A stretch of DNA of 64,000 nt. It comes from Dipteris shenzhenensis. Its lineage: Eukaryota > Polypodiophyta > Polypodiopsida > Gleicheniales. Numbering within the stretch: position 1 is the first letter of the stretch; each line of letters begins with the position of its first letter. The notes below the pieces were generated by a model, which was not told the origin of the DNA, did not search any database, and saw only the letters and a program-made list of their open reading frames with translations. Positions 32,480 to 44,249 of this stretch are shown in pieces. Location: assembly GCA_047967505.1 (NCBI GenBank), contig CM106540.1; one strand, written 5' to 3'. The position numbers and the translations under genes were made by a program.

Positions 32480-33540
32480 TAATATATATATATATAAATA
32501 TATAAAATATTAAAATATTTTCCAAAGTGATTGAAGTGATGTTTTCTCAGCTATGTGAGTAGATAGTGTCCTTTGGCAGGCCAAGGACCATAATATGAAA
32601 GATTTTGATTAAATTGACTTGAAGATGTGGTTGGATAATGCTAATGAGAGAGGACGAGATGTCGCTATGATGACGGTAGCACTTAGTATAGCAAGAGAAT
32701 GCTTTGAGTCTGGATAGAGTCAAGATAGGCCAAGGACCGTAATGGCATACCAAATATCTACATATATCTATATGTCTGTATATATGCAGTATTATAGACA
32801 AAGTGATCAAAGTGATTGAAGCGATCCAATATTATAAATATATCCAAAGTGATCGAAGCGATGTTGTAGAAAGATTGTTGAAATTTGCATGCTCTTCAAT
32901 ACAAACTAGTGAAGGAACAAAGATGGAAATCCATTGTAGCAACGACATTTCTTCAACCTATTGTCTTGCGGAAGGTGAATCCATTTTGCAATGGGTCCCT
33001 CGGCAACTCAAGATTGTCATACATGAGATTGATCGATTGGAGGAGGAACTTATTGTTCCACAACATCGACCCAAGATTGTCATTTGAAATATGGATCGAT
33101 TACAGGAGGAACTGTGAGAAGGCCTTCAATATTATAAGGACCCACAGTTTGAGAAGTACGTTGTTGAAGGCTCCCATTGTGCTCTATATCGTGCCACTAT
33201 CCTAAAAGCCTAGTGTGAATATAAAGTTATTCAGAGATGGCACACTTGATCTCTTGGACCTTCGACTACTCTTTTTTTTTTTTTTTCACCCATCTTTTTT
33301 TGGTTTTGACTTCAACCTCAAACCAATTCAAAATCTATGAGTAAACCTTGGATATATATTACTTGGGTATTTTTTAGGGGCTGACCACCCATCTAATACA
33401 TGATAAGTGGTTGCCAACATGGTGGTTGGTTGCACACTAGGATATTAATTGCCACCAATGCGGTGGTTTGCTTCTATTACTACAGTATGAATTTCATACT
33501 CATTTGTTTAGGATTTAGAATTCATTTACATTTCATTCGT
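32480..33540 (+). repeat. Dispersed repeat copy 1 with ORF remnant
   Basis: Shares its whole order of landmarks with 50220-51400: a TATATA-rich start, CCAAAGTGATTGAAG, GGCCAAGGACCATAAT, GATGTCGCTATGATGACG, then a coding-like part. That part (32880-33240) reads ILQWVPRQLKIVIHEIDRLE, then EELIVPQHRPKIVI, stop, NMDRLQEEL, stop, EGLQYYKDPQFEKYVVEGSH. The second copy supplies matching residues at most positions with different stops, so the shared frame was once a protein. I do not recognise it. It ends in the TTGGTTGCACACTAGG module. Confidence 0.7.
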
Positions 33541-33569
33541 TTAGGAGTTCACATAGATTCTTGTGACAC

Positions 33570-33715
33570 CATCTTGGTAATTAACTGGTAATTGACTGTG
33601 TAATTACCTATACTCTACTGATCATGTAAGCCCGGTGAGACTAGTAATTAATTGCACTCTACTGATCATGCAAGCCTAGTGGTGGTAATTGGCAGGTGAG
33701 TAATTGCAGGTCTTC
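33570..33715. repeat. Stray unit of the 28390-29800 satellite
   Basis: Contains ACTCTACTGATCATGYAAGC twice, plus CGGTGAGACTAGTAATTAAT and GGCAGGTGAGTAATTGCAGG, the same modules as at 28900-29230. A short duplication, TTCACATAGATTCTTGTGAC, flanks it at about 33547 and 33714, consistent with a local rearrangement or insertion. Confidence 0.75.
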
Positions 33716-33719
33716 ACAT

Positions 33720-34980
33720 AGATTCTTGTGACATCACCCCATATATTTGTGATTCTTTTTGTAACTTCCATGTATGAAAGTCATTGCTCACACATTATCT
33801 TTGCATATCGTTGCTAGAGTTCCAAAACACTCACAGAGAAGACTACCCACCTCAGCCAAAAGATGAGAGATGGACTTGTTAGGTCGTATGAAAGAAGAAT
33901 GAGAAGGCCGGGCTCAATGAACTCTCTCCCTATTTAAGTACAGTGTGGACACAACTAAGAGCCCATTCTGAATTCTAGTCCCAAAACTCTATAGACCGAT
34001 CCACCTACGACAAATCTATGGCATACACAAAAGACTTTGGAATGCTCATATTCTATCTTAGAACACTGTTGGATGACCTCCGTGCAGAACCAAACCCGGA
34101 GAAGAGGGAGGATAATAGCTACAAGGAGGACATGCTTCGCAATTGGCTGTATGACTTGGAGCCACGACGACAAAGCCGATGAATATTAATTTTCATGGCT
34201 ATCGTTCTTCCGGCCCCTTTAAGGTACTTGTCAAGCTCATGATGTAGGTTTCAATTGGTGATGGTGGCACGAAGTTGTATAGAGCACCAAGAACAAGGAC
34301 CCCATGCAAGAGGAGGAGTTACTACAGGCATACAAGTCGATAGAGGCAAGCAAGCAGTTGGTGGTTTGATTGTGTAATGAGGTCTTGTTGCCTCTATGCC
34401 AACATGGACTTAGGTAGTATAGAATGTGTATGTAGAAGTTTCCTCTGTGCCAACAGGTCTGCAATAGTACATCAAACTAGCCTAATGAGCTTTCAGATGC
34501 TTGCCTATAAAGAGGTTGATAAGATAGTCGGGAAATTGGAATTTCCTTGAGTCGTAAAATGTCATTGTATTTTTGTTTTAGTAAACATCTTACAGGCAAT
34601 TCTTGGACATATGGACTTCTCAGACTGCCATCATCCGTGATCTATGGTGCTCATAATACCTAATTTTGTGTTAACCTGCTTCCATGTAATTACTTAAATG
34701 TCCCTAAAAAGACCATTGGTTTTTTAGTGTCAATAATATGTGAGCATAATATTTTGTGAGAATTTGAGGCAGTTCAGTCGAGTTCCTCTATGAACTGAGT
34801 GGATGGGAACTCAGGTTGAGGACGATGAGCTATATGATACTCTTGAGAATGTAACTACTGAATGCTATGTGCATTGGGATGGTGATCGCTATGTACATTT
34901 CAGTTGCAAAGTTGGTATTGATTTCATGCTAGCAAGTGGACAATCTGCTTACCCACGGTACAGAGCAGACTGACTAGTAG
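33720..34980. other. Unassigned interval with a gypsy LTR scrap
   Basis: A 55-bp piece at about 34385-34440 (CCAACATGGACTTAGGTAGT...) matches the start of the gypsy LTR at 4800-4861 and its relative at 56060. The rest holds short plus-strand frames (for example 34031-34180 with LRTLLDDLRAEPNPEKRED) that I cannot place. Confidence 0.45.
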
Positions 34981-34984
34981 AACC

Positions 34985-36290
34985 TATAGAGTGAGTGGAA
35001 AGGCTCAAAGCTCAAAACATCAAGGTGAAGTTTCATAATTACAAGGGTATGGATGATGAAGACCTATATAGCCATTTACAGAGCTCTTTATCATATTAAT
35101 GGTGCTACTATAGATGCAGAGTACATGGATTATTTTCCTTGTACTTTGATTAAGGGTGCACAAAGGTGGTTTAATCAATTTCCCATTGGATACTTTGCTG
35201 ATTGGGATGCTATGTCTGAAGCTTTCTTACGAAGGTTTCGACAAGAGATCAATGAGGAAGATGTTTAAACTCGATTAACCAAGTTCAAACAAAATAAGGG
35301 AGAATCTATTCAAGAGTTCGTGTTACGAATGCGAGCTCTCATCAATTAGTTGTCAATTGTACTTGATGATAAGTCTATGTGAGCATAGATGATCACTGGA
35401 TGTTGAGTCAAGGAAGCCAAAAATTGTAAATCCAATCCAAACTTATGAAGAACTGCTTGATCGAGCAGTTGCTTTGGAGAAGAGTGAGGGTATCAAGGGT
35501 AAATCAAAGAAAAAGGATGTTGGCAGTGATAATGATGATGCAGTCATGAAAGGCATAGAGAAAGCCTTGAAAGAATTGGGCGTTCAAGGAAATCCGGGTT
35601 CTAACAAGAAATGGTGTGGTAAATGTTCCAAAAATGGTCACACACATGATCAATGTAAAACAAAGTACTACAATACTTGGACCAAATATGGGCATGATGA
35701 ATATGAGTGTTGGTTCAATGGTAAGAATCCCACATTAGCTACACATCAAGTGACTATTGATGCAAAAACTACTAGTGGAAAGCCACCTCGACCTAATAAC
35801 AAAGGTAAAGGGAAAGATGGAAACGAAAAGATTGATCCCTCAAAGTTCAAATGCTATTGCTATGGACAAAATCATTACAAGAATGATTGCCCCATATGGG
35901 AAGAGCATGTCAAATTTTTTTGGAATAACATGGAAAGGGGAGAAGTAGATCTTGCATGTAGGTAAGTCAAAGCAGATATGCATGACAAAGTGGATGCTTA
36001 GGTAATTACTCAGTCAAAGGGGTTTGCAGTTTCTTTCAAAGATAAAACAATGCCTATTGATGTGGATTGGAAGGCACAAAAAGACACTGCAACTAAAATT
36101 TCTCGTGAATTGAAAGGTAAACCTCCAGCAATTGAGTTGTCACCTGAGCAACCAGTTACTATCACTGAGGCAAGTGAGTCTTCAAAGTCTCAGGAGCAAG
36201 TAGAGAGGATGGAAAATGCTACAATTACTAGCATAGAGCTAGCCCAAGGGGGGATTTTTTTTTTGGTGTGCTTTTTCATTTTTTTGCAAG
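34985..36290 (+). pseudogene. Ty3/gypsy-type gag, family G2, plus strand
   Basis: The plus strand encodes a Retrotrans_gag capsid-type domain: VKFHNYKGMDDEDLYSH, then EYMDYFPCTLIKGAQRWF, QFPIGYFADWDAMSEAFL and RRFRQEINEEDV, with a frameshift near 35065 and several stops after 35265. 35474-35965 then gives a Lys-rich region and a knuckle array. First is CGKCSKNGHTHDQC (CX2CX4HX4C, intact). A second has lost its Cys pair (YYNTWTKYGHDEYEC). The third is shortened (CYCYGQNHYKNDC). An acidic Ser/Glu tail follows to about 36290. The same Gag family lies in opposite orientation at 43560-44210. No protease or pol follows. Confidence 0.8.
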
Positions 36291-36309
36291 CATTTTTTGA
36301 GTTGTGAAT

Positions 36310-38180
36310 GGAAAAGACATGAAAAGGAACACTAAAAACATACACCTTTGTGAGCTTAAGAGTTTTCTTGTGCTATCTCTATTTGAGCCTCAAAGTAAGA
36401 ATTTTAGTAGCGAACAAAAAAGAAATGAAATTGTGGGACCCACAAACCTCCTTTTACCAAATTCCCTCTAAAAAAAATTTCTGCAGCTCATTGACTTTTT
36501 GCTATCCATATGATTGATCCATTTTGCACACAAAATGGTCAAGGCACGACTATTTAATATGATGGTAATGATAATTAATGCACATGAGTAAAATGTTTGA
36601 TAATACAACCAATAAATCATTGGTCACCTTATAACCATTATGCACACCAATGATGGGTCACCTTCATGGCACCATGAGCAAGAATAATATTGTGTGATGG
36701 ATCCCCAAATCTCAGCTACTAGGAATTGTGTTGGTGTAGCCCTTGGCCAATCTCTGGGGCTCCTTTTCTTTGTCTTTGTTTAGGAAAATCTTCCCCTTCA
36801 CGTGAAGCTAATAGGGATGCCTTTAGCTCTTTTAGTATCATTATTATGCTCTTTCTGAAATTATTTAATAATATTATTAATAACTACTAAGTATATATGT
36901 TCAAAATATCGATATACAATGATGGTTGGCAAAACATTATGTCCATGTTAAGTTCAAGCTCTTATGAAACAGATAATTTTTAACAAATTTTTTGAATATG
37001 TAGAATTTTGACACTATAACATGAGCAATGGCTTTGTTCATATCACACCGATCATTTTGACTACAAACATGACCATGTTTGGAGTCAAATTTACCAAGTT
37101 ATGGCCAAAATAAGACTGGCTATCAAAGCCCCCCAAGCATGGCCACAAATGGCTTTGTTTGTATCACACCAATGGTTTTGACTACAAACATGACCATGTT
37201 TGGAGTCAAATTTACCAAGTTATGGTGAAAATAATACTAACTATCCAAGCCCCCCAAGCACGGCCAGGGGCTGCTGCGCTAGCTATGGACTAAAGAGAAG
37301 GCCCTTCCCACAAAAACTGCTCCATTTTAGTGTCTCCTAACTTCTAAGAAGGCAAGTAAGCAGGGCATACTTTCAAGTATGTTAAATGATGTTTTGAGTA
37401 GTGCTCTTTATTCAATAGATAGTCTTGTGACAGTTTCTTGCAAACATCTTTCTTTGGTCTCTCATGATCTTTCTTATATTAGAGGTAGCATCATGGGGAA
37501 TATGTTATTGGGGATTCATCTTCTTTTCTATTTTTTAATGCAATGAATCAAAGAGTATCCTGAAGGACTTGATTGTGTAGCTACTTGCTATATGAAATAT
37601 GATTGCTCAACATCTTGTTGCTAGATGTGAGATAATTATATATTTTCGTTACTTAAATGTCAGATCCTTCTTGAATATTGGTTTACTATTTTAAATTATA
37701 GTCCTTACTATTTTTATAAATAGTCATAAAATTATTTAAAAAAATACTCCTTATCTTAGAAAAGGAATACTTCCTTTAGTTTTGCGGTGAAAATATAGCC
37801 ATTCAATCAGAGAATCAAGACACCCATTGGAAAGTGATGCATAGGCATAGTCATATCAAATCTAGCTATATATAAACATTATCCCCTATGCAAATATAAG
37901 GCAAATAGGACCTCTCACAACTCATCACCAATACCAACAAAAACAAAAAAAGATTCCTTACTATTTAAAAAAATAGTCCAAAATATTTACATGGCATACG
38001 AGGAGCTAATTGTGACATGTCAACATCAAAGGACATGATGCTATATATTCCATCATAGGTCTCTAGAGTTATAGGAAAAAAAAATACTTCACTTAGGGAT
38101 ACTCTCCATGGATATCTTGAGGGAATACACAAGGTGTGGGAGTATGTGGACCGTTGGCTTGTCGTAAAGAGTTTAAAGGA
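36310..38180. other. Unassigned interval with one tandem pair
   Basis: A 121-bp tandem duplication lies at about 37027-37265 (ATGGCTTTGTTYRTATCACA at 37028 and 37149; the second copy has about 10 changes). Otherwise the interval is AT-rich without domains. A T-rich run at 36255-36290 closes the preceding gag remnant. Confidence 0.7.
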
Positions 38181-39372
38181 ATATTGATCTATTTGTCAGT
38201 AGAATTGTCCCTTGAAGACATAACACCCCTTTGCAATGATAGTTCTCCAATCATCAGCATAGTCCTAATTAGATTTCTCTTTTTTGCAATGCATTTAAGC
38301 ATATAAATATCTGGCAATGGCACCAATGTGTGAAAACCCCAAGTTTCCACATGTGAATTGTTGATACATTTGTTCCAAAAACCATGCATGCAGGCATCAG
38401 TGGCAAGTGTCTAGTACGAAGACCTATTGGATCACGTGGGTTGTGTCCACAAAAAACATGTAAAGAACATGAATTGGTAATGGCTTCATAGTTCCTCTTA
38501 ATCTCCCTATTCACATCTACTACCTTTATCTCCCAAATTACATGAGCACATTTCTCTTTATTTGGATGCATAAGAGGCTACAGCTCCCTGAGATAAGTTG
38601 GCTTGTAGGAAAGCAACAACATCTGTTGCACACTTCAAAGTAGCCCTACCTTTCTTTAGCTATTTTTGTGTTAGTGCTCTTTTTATAATAGCACCCGCTC
38701 CATCATGCTCTCCCTTACCATGCCTGCATGCAAAGAAGTTCCATGTCATCTCCATCCATCATTTCTAGCAACAAAATAGAAGGGCCTACAAGACTTGAAC
38801 TCTGAGGCAACCCCATGTTAGACCAAACCCAATGATGTTTCACCTCAACTTCTTGTTCATTTAGCCACTTCTCATGTAACATGAAACAATGCTGCACAAA
38901 TAATGTGTCATGCTGCATATCATATGAAATGAAGAAGTGGACTATTTTAATAACTTTTCCAATAGTAAGTTATACTCACAAAAATTGAAACCTGCACAGA
39001 ATGCCAATGCATGGTCTAGATCTCATTTTGTTCTTTGAAAGCATAGTTTTTTGCAAAGTCTACAACAACCGAGACAACCACATCATCTGAAAATTTCAAA
39101 ATACACTCCTTGAATTGAAACCCCTGCCATCAGGCTAAATAGTTGTGCTTGATGAAGTGCTTCATTTTGCTCTTCAAGAACTCTAGAAACTCCCAATACT
39201 TCATCTCTTTGTGTAAGAGATCTTTCTTCTTCTTTTTGTTTCCTTTCTTGTCTACAACTTCCACATATTCAGATACTTTCATAGTAATAGTCTTCCCTTC
39301 CTTTATTATCTTTGAGGGGAAATTTTCCACCTTCTTTATGCCACAATCCTTGCATTTACCGAGAGTAAACAC
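38180..39372 (-). pseudogene. Decayed repeat-encoded protein, probable DNA transposase
   Basis: Minus-strand frames can be threaded in one order: 39372-39130 with GKCKDCGIKKVENFPSKI and a Lys-rich linker, then FKECILKFSDDVVVSVVDFA, then 38918-38715 with HDTLFVQHCFMLHEKWLNE and KHHWVWSN. A shifted frame continues as VASEFKSCRPFYFVAR and WNFFACRHGKGEHDGAGAII. 38571-38189 supplies further C-terminal sequence. The series HHW-WSD-G-A--FK, then W-FF---HGKG-HDGAGA, resembles a conserved transposon-type protein of plants that I know only by pattern, in which the Asp of WSDG and the HGKG..DG residues look catalytic. Calling it a DDE-type transposase is an inference. Many stops and shifts show it is dead. 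Confidence 0.5.
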
Positions 39373-39719
39373 TCCCTCTAATGGAAGGTTGCACCTTTAT
39401 AATTTGGGTAAATCAATGACTCCCACAAATGAGTTACACCTTCGTAAGTGTGTAGAGTAGATGACCATATGCTGCTTGTGTCACACTACTACAAACTATG
39501 CATTTACATTATCAACTTACATGGAATAACAAACTTCTAACTAAGCATGAAGTTGAAGGCATCTTTCAAAAATGACATCTACACACACGATTCACAACAA
39601 CTTGTGTAGCGATTCTTTAACTTGCACGCAAAAAAGGGCTTCAATTATTCAAATGACCACAAAAGCTGAATCTTGCACTCTAGATTTATCCCATTTAAAT
39701 TGGTAAAAGACCTCAAATA

Positions 39720-40963
39720 TGCAAGTACTTGTTAGCAATTGCAAGTGTTGACTACCAATTGTAGGATCTCACTCATAGGCCAACCAGCATTGTAGGTGAT
39801 AATTAACATAGTTGTAGGTGCACCAATAGGTAGTGTAGGTGAAACAAGCATTCCCTGTGCTAACAAAAATTGCAAGTGCTACCAGCCATTTCAGGTGCTA
39901 TAACAAGCATTGCAGGTGCTAATTAACATTGTTACTAGGTGCACTAATAGGCATTGTAGGTGCTAACAAGCATTCCAGGTGCAAACAAGCATGTGCTAAC
40001 ATGAATTATAGGCATTGCATGTGCCCACATGCATGTGCAAGTAGGCATTGCAAGTGTTAGTTTGCATAGTAGGGGAATAGCAGGAATGGCAGATGTTGCT
40101 TTATCAAGATTTGTAGATGTTAATAGATGTTGCATGCACTAATAGCATTGCATATGCTGTCAATGGTAGATGAGAGTGCTAATTAGTAGATGCTAACAAG
40201 TACTGCATGTGCTAATAACTAGCACATGACAATTTAGCACTACATGTGCTAATGAGCATATGACATTGCATGTGCTAACATGCATTGTAGGTGCTAATTA
40301 GCATAGTTAGTAGGTGCGCTAATAGGCATTGCAGGTGCTAACAGTTATTGCATGTGCTAGTAGGATTCTAGGTGCAAACAAGTATTGCAAGTGCTAATTA
40401 GCATAGGTATTAGGTGCACTAACAGGCATTCTAGGTGCAAAAAAGCATTGCACAAGTACTAATTAGCATAGTACTAGGTGCACTAATAGGAATTCTAGGT
40501 GCTAACACTCATTAAAGGTGCTAATTAGCATAGTAAGTTGGTGCACTATCAAGCATTGCAAGTGCAAGTAGGCACGTGCAAACAAACATTGCAAGTGCTA
40601 AGTAGCACAATTAGTAGGGGCACTAGCAGGCATTGTAGGTGTTAATAGTCATTGCATGCACAAATTACACTACATATGCTAACTAGCATATGTCGTGGTA
40701 GATGAGAGTGCTAATTAGTAGGTGCTAATAAGCACCTACTGGTGCTAACAAGCACTGCATGTGCTGGCTGTTGGCATATGGAAGTGGTATATGAGAGTGC
40801 ACTAACAGCATTGCATGTGCTAACATGCATTCTAGGTGTTAATTACCATAGTTAGCAGGTGCATAGCAAGCATTCTAGGTGCAATAGGCATTGCATGTGC
40901 TAACAAGCATTCCAGTTGTAAACAGGGATTGCATGTACTAATGAGCATAGGTAGTATGTGCAC
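39720..40963. repeat. Minisatellite array, left part (about 19-20 bp units)
   Basis: Units of the form GCATTGCAGGTGCTAACAA and GTGCTAATTAGCATAG run for more than 1.2 kb, with frequent variants (CAAGTGC, CATGTGC, CTAGGTGC). Longer blocks recur: the segment GGTAGATGAGAGTGCTAATT lies at 40165 and 40697. The MITE at 40964-41204 interrupts the array. Confidence 0.93.
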
Positions 40964-41204
40964 CTCGGGGGGTTCACTTCACAAAATTTTAGTGTACCAC
41001 GTGCATTCAAAAGGAAGGGTATTTTAATTCATCTTTTTGGAAAAATTTAATACGATTACAATAACAAGAGGGGTTTTTTAATTAAACTTTAGAAAAAAAT
41101 GACTTAGTTCATAAGCAAAGAGGAGTGTTTTTATTGTCAAAATTTTTTCACTTGAGGGTTTTTTTAATACCCCTTGAATGCACATGATAGCTAGGGTTTC
41201 TTAG
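40964..41204. mobile_element. MITE copy 3, diverged (about 241 bp)
   Basis: Starts CTCGGGGGGTTCACTT and shares the inner motif pair ACCACGTGCATTCAA (left) and TTGAATGCACATGATAG (right) with copies 1 and 2. The right end is degenerate (GGGTTTCTTAG). Flanks ATGTGCAC and CAGTGCAC match at 6 of 8 positions, a decayed or array-derived duplication. The interior is AT-rich and unlike copies 1 and 2, so this is a different subfamily with shared ends. Confidence 0.7.
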
Positions 41205-41930
41205 CAGTGCACCCACACTAATAGGCATTCCAAGTGCTAACATGCATTAAAGGTGCTAATTAGCATAGTAATTTGGTGCACTATCAGGCATTGCATGTGC
41301 TAAAAGGCATGTGCAAATAGGCATTGCAAGTGCTAATTAGCACACTTAGTGGGGCACTAGTAGACATTATAGGTGTTAACAGGCATTGAATGCACTAGCA
41401 ACACTACATATGCTAACTAGCATATGTCAGTGGTAGATGAGAGTGCTAATTAGTAGGTGCGAACAAGCACACTGGGGCTAACAAGCCCTACATGTTCTAA
41501 CTAGCATATGGCAGTGGTAGATGAGAGTGCTAAATTAGCAGGTGCTAACATGGATTGCAGGTGCTAACAAGAATTAAAGATGCTAACAAGCATTGCAAGT
41601 GCTAGTAAGAATTACAGTAGAGCTAACAAGAACTGCATGTGCTAACTAGCATATGAGAGTTCTAATTAGCATATTCTAACAAGTGTTAATAAGAATTTCA
41701 AGTGCTAACAAGAATTGCGGGTGCTGGAACAAATTGCGGGTGGTAATGAGCACTATTTCTGCTAACCAGCGTATGATAGTGGTAGATGAGAAGCTAACTA
41801 GCAGGTGCTAACAAGCATTGCAAGTGATAACAAGAATTGTATGTGCTAATAAGGATTACAGGTGCTAGGAATTGCAAGTGCTCACAAGAATTGTATGTGC
41901 TAATTAAAATATTACAATGGCAAGAATATG
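41205..41930. repeat. Minisatellite array, right part, with higher-order repeat
   Basis: Continues the same units. A block starting AGGTGCTAATTAGCATAGTA at 41251 repeats the block at 40516. The offset is 735 bp, or about 486 bp once the MITE and its flanking duplication are removed. GGTAGATGAGAGTGCTAA recurs at 41432 and 41517 to match 40697 and 40786. Confidence 0.9.
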
Positions 41931-42180
41931 ATCATTCTAACTAGCAAATGGCAGTGGCAAAGTGAGTAGAAACTAGCCCATGATTTTGGTAAATAGCACA
42001 TGATAGTGGAAATCATCATATGACACTGGTAAGCAACAAAATGGGCACTATCGAGCACAAGAAGTATCAACATAAGACAATGGCAACTAGCATGTAAGGT
42101 TCCAACACATCAAGTGCTCATACATGTGTAACACCTCATGTAATCAGAACTAACTGCACTACTCATGTAGAAATTGTAAA

Positions 42181-42850
42181 TATTTCCTTATACATTCTTA
42201 TCACATCCTATGGAACAAGATTAAAAGTGTTGTCCATGGTAGTTTCACCAATGAAACTACCTTGGAAGACTTACTTCAAAGGGGTTTTGCTGATGAAACT
42301 ACCTTGATGGCTTGCTTCAATGAGGTTTCTTTGGAGAAACCCTTTCATGAGGCTAGGTTGAGAGAGGGTTTTCAATGTCACCCCCTATTAAGTAAAAGTT
42401 GTGAGAAGGATCATAAGGGAATTTTCATAGAGAAGTCTACTCTACATGTGGGTTTCTTCAAAAGCCATCCCATTATGTTACTCACCATTACCAAAGATTC
42501 CTATAAATATTTCCTTATACACTCTTGTCACATCCTATGGAACAAGATTAAAAGTGTTGTCCATGGTAGTTTCACCAATGAAACTACCTTGGAAGACCTA
42601 CTTCAAAGGGGTTTTGCTGATGAAACTACCTTGATGGCTTGCTTCAATGAGGTTTCTTTGGAGAAACCCTTTCATGAGGCTAGGTTGAGAGAGGGTTTTC
42701 AATGTCACCCCCTATTAAGTAAAAGTTGTAAGAAGGATCATAAGGGAATTTTCATAGAGAAGTCTACTCTACATGTGGGTTTCTTCAAAAGCCATCCCAT
42801 TATGTTACTCACCATTACCAAAGATTCTTATAAATATTTGTGTATAAAAT
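42181..42850 (+). repeat. 327-bp tandem duplication keeping an open frame
   Basis: The unit starting TATTTCCTTATACAYTCTTR at 42181 repeats at 42508, and the first bases of a third unit follow at about 42835. Copies differ at only a few positions. The period is exactly 109 codons, so one frame stays open across both units (42262-42852). It reads EDLLQRGFADETTLMACF, EKPFHEARLREGFQCHPLL and KSTLHVGFFKSHPIMLLTI, twice. I do not recognise the protein, and there is no ATG near the start of the frame. The open frame may be a by-product of one fortuitously open unit being copied. An inner 25-bp repeat (ATGAAACTACCTTGGAAGAC versus GATGAAACTACCTTGATGGC) is visible in each unit. Confidence 0.85.
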
Positions 42851-42859
42851 AGGCATTGC

Positions 42860-43550
42860 TATAATACTTTGCATATTCTAAGTGAGACTATGTTTTGTTC
42901 TGATCTATTTTTGCCATATTTTTACTTAACTGGAAGCTTTTTTTTTCCTTCGCTCGGACGCTCAGAAGATTTTGCTCGAAAAATGCTCATCCCCACTTTT
43001 TTGGGGTATTGTATGGTAATAATTGCAAATAATGAATTCCTCCTCGATAGCAAATATATTTCCCCATCCATGTCATGGGATATGATAGCTTGGGCTTGTT
43101 CTTCTCACACATCACCCCATAGTCTTCTGCATTTTTTGCATTATCCTCAGATACATGAACCTCAAAGTTATCTCCTAGGGCTACAACATAAAAAAGCATG
43201 GTAGTTCATTGCATTGAAGATCTCCTAGCATACAGCTTTGTAGGTGCAATAACTATTACTGGTGTGAGCTTATTTAGTTGCCACAAACTAGTATGGCACA
43301 AGTTAGCACTAGTCCCAGTCCTCATCAATGCAAAATAAAGAAAAGCACGGAAAGAGATTTGAACAAAACTTGTGTTTGTTCTTTCTTGCTAAAGGTAAAA
43401 TGAGTGGAAGTTATATTTGCCCTTTATGGGATTGCAATCCCATTTGTTCTTCCGGTTCGAATCATTGGCCTTCACTAACATATATCTCCTTTTTGCATTC
43501 TGAGTGTCAATTTGGGTATTGGTTAACCAGTCAACGACATATATAGTTTG
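42860..43550. other. Unassigned interval
   Basis: Short ORFs without domains. The segment leads into the minus-strand gag remnant to its right; its last 200 bp may belong to that element. Confidence 0.4.
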
Positions 43551-43559
43551 AAGCTTTGC

Positions 43560-44210
43560 CCATCTTGCTTTAGCTACTGCTTGTCCATGAGTGCACACTT
43601 CACCCCACTACTCTAGCTCCATTGTGCCTTTCCATGGCCACAACTTGGTCTAGTAGTTCTTTATAAGTTTTAGTTGGATTGACTATCTCGGGCTTGCGCA
43701 AGTCTAACTAGGTGCAAAGTGTCATCAACCAAGCTTGCATAGACTTGTCATCTGGAACTATGCTCAACTAATTGATGAGACCTTGCATCCTAAGAACAAA
43801 GTCTTGGATGGAATCTCCTTTGTTTTGCTTCAGCTTGTTTAGCTTCATCCAAACATCTTCTTTATTGATTTCTTGCCTGAATCTTTGTAGGATTGCTTTG
43901 GACATTGAATATCAATCAGGAAAATATCCAATTGGAAACTGACTAAACTAGCTTTGGGCATTTTTCATCAAGGTACATGGAAAATAATCCATATACTCCT
44001 TGTCTGTTGTGGCACCATTGATCTATGTGAAAGACTCGTAAGAAACTCTGCAATTGACTGTATGGATCTTCATCATCAGTGCCTTTGAAAATTTGAAAAT
44101 TTACCTTGACGTTGGTGCTGTACTTAGCATTTTTTTCTCCATAACTTGAGTAGGCAGGTCTTCCACTCAGAATGACCGAGTCACTAGCCTTCCACTTGCC
44201 TTCATGCATA
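43560..44210 (-). pseudogene. Ty3/gypsy-type gag, family G2, minus strand
   Basis: The minus strand encodes VKVNFQIFKGTDDEDPYSQL and then, in a shifted frame, INGATTDKEYMDYFPCTLMK, QFPIGYFPD and LQRFRQEINKEDVWMKLNKL, followed by GDSIQDFVLRMQGLIN. Each piece aligns with the plus-strand gag at 34985-35400, including the DDED, EYMDYFPCTL and RFRQEIN cores. At least two stops and one shift break it. No zinc knuckle or pol follows, so it is a gag-only fragment. Confidence 0.75.
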
Positions 44211-44249
44211 TGTAGCCACTATTGACTCTCCCATGGTCAGTTGGTACTA

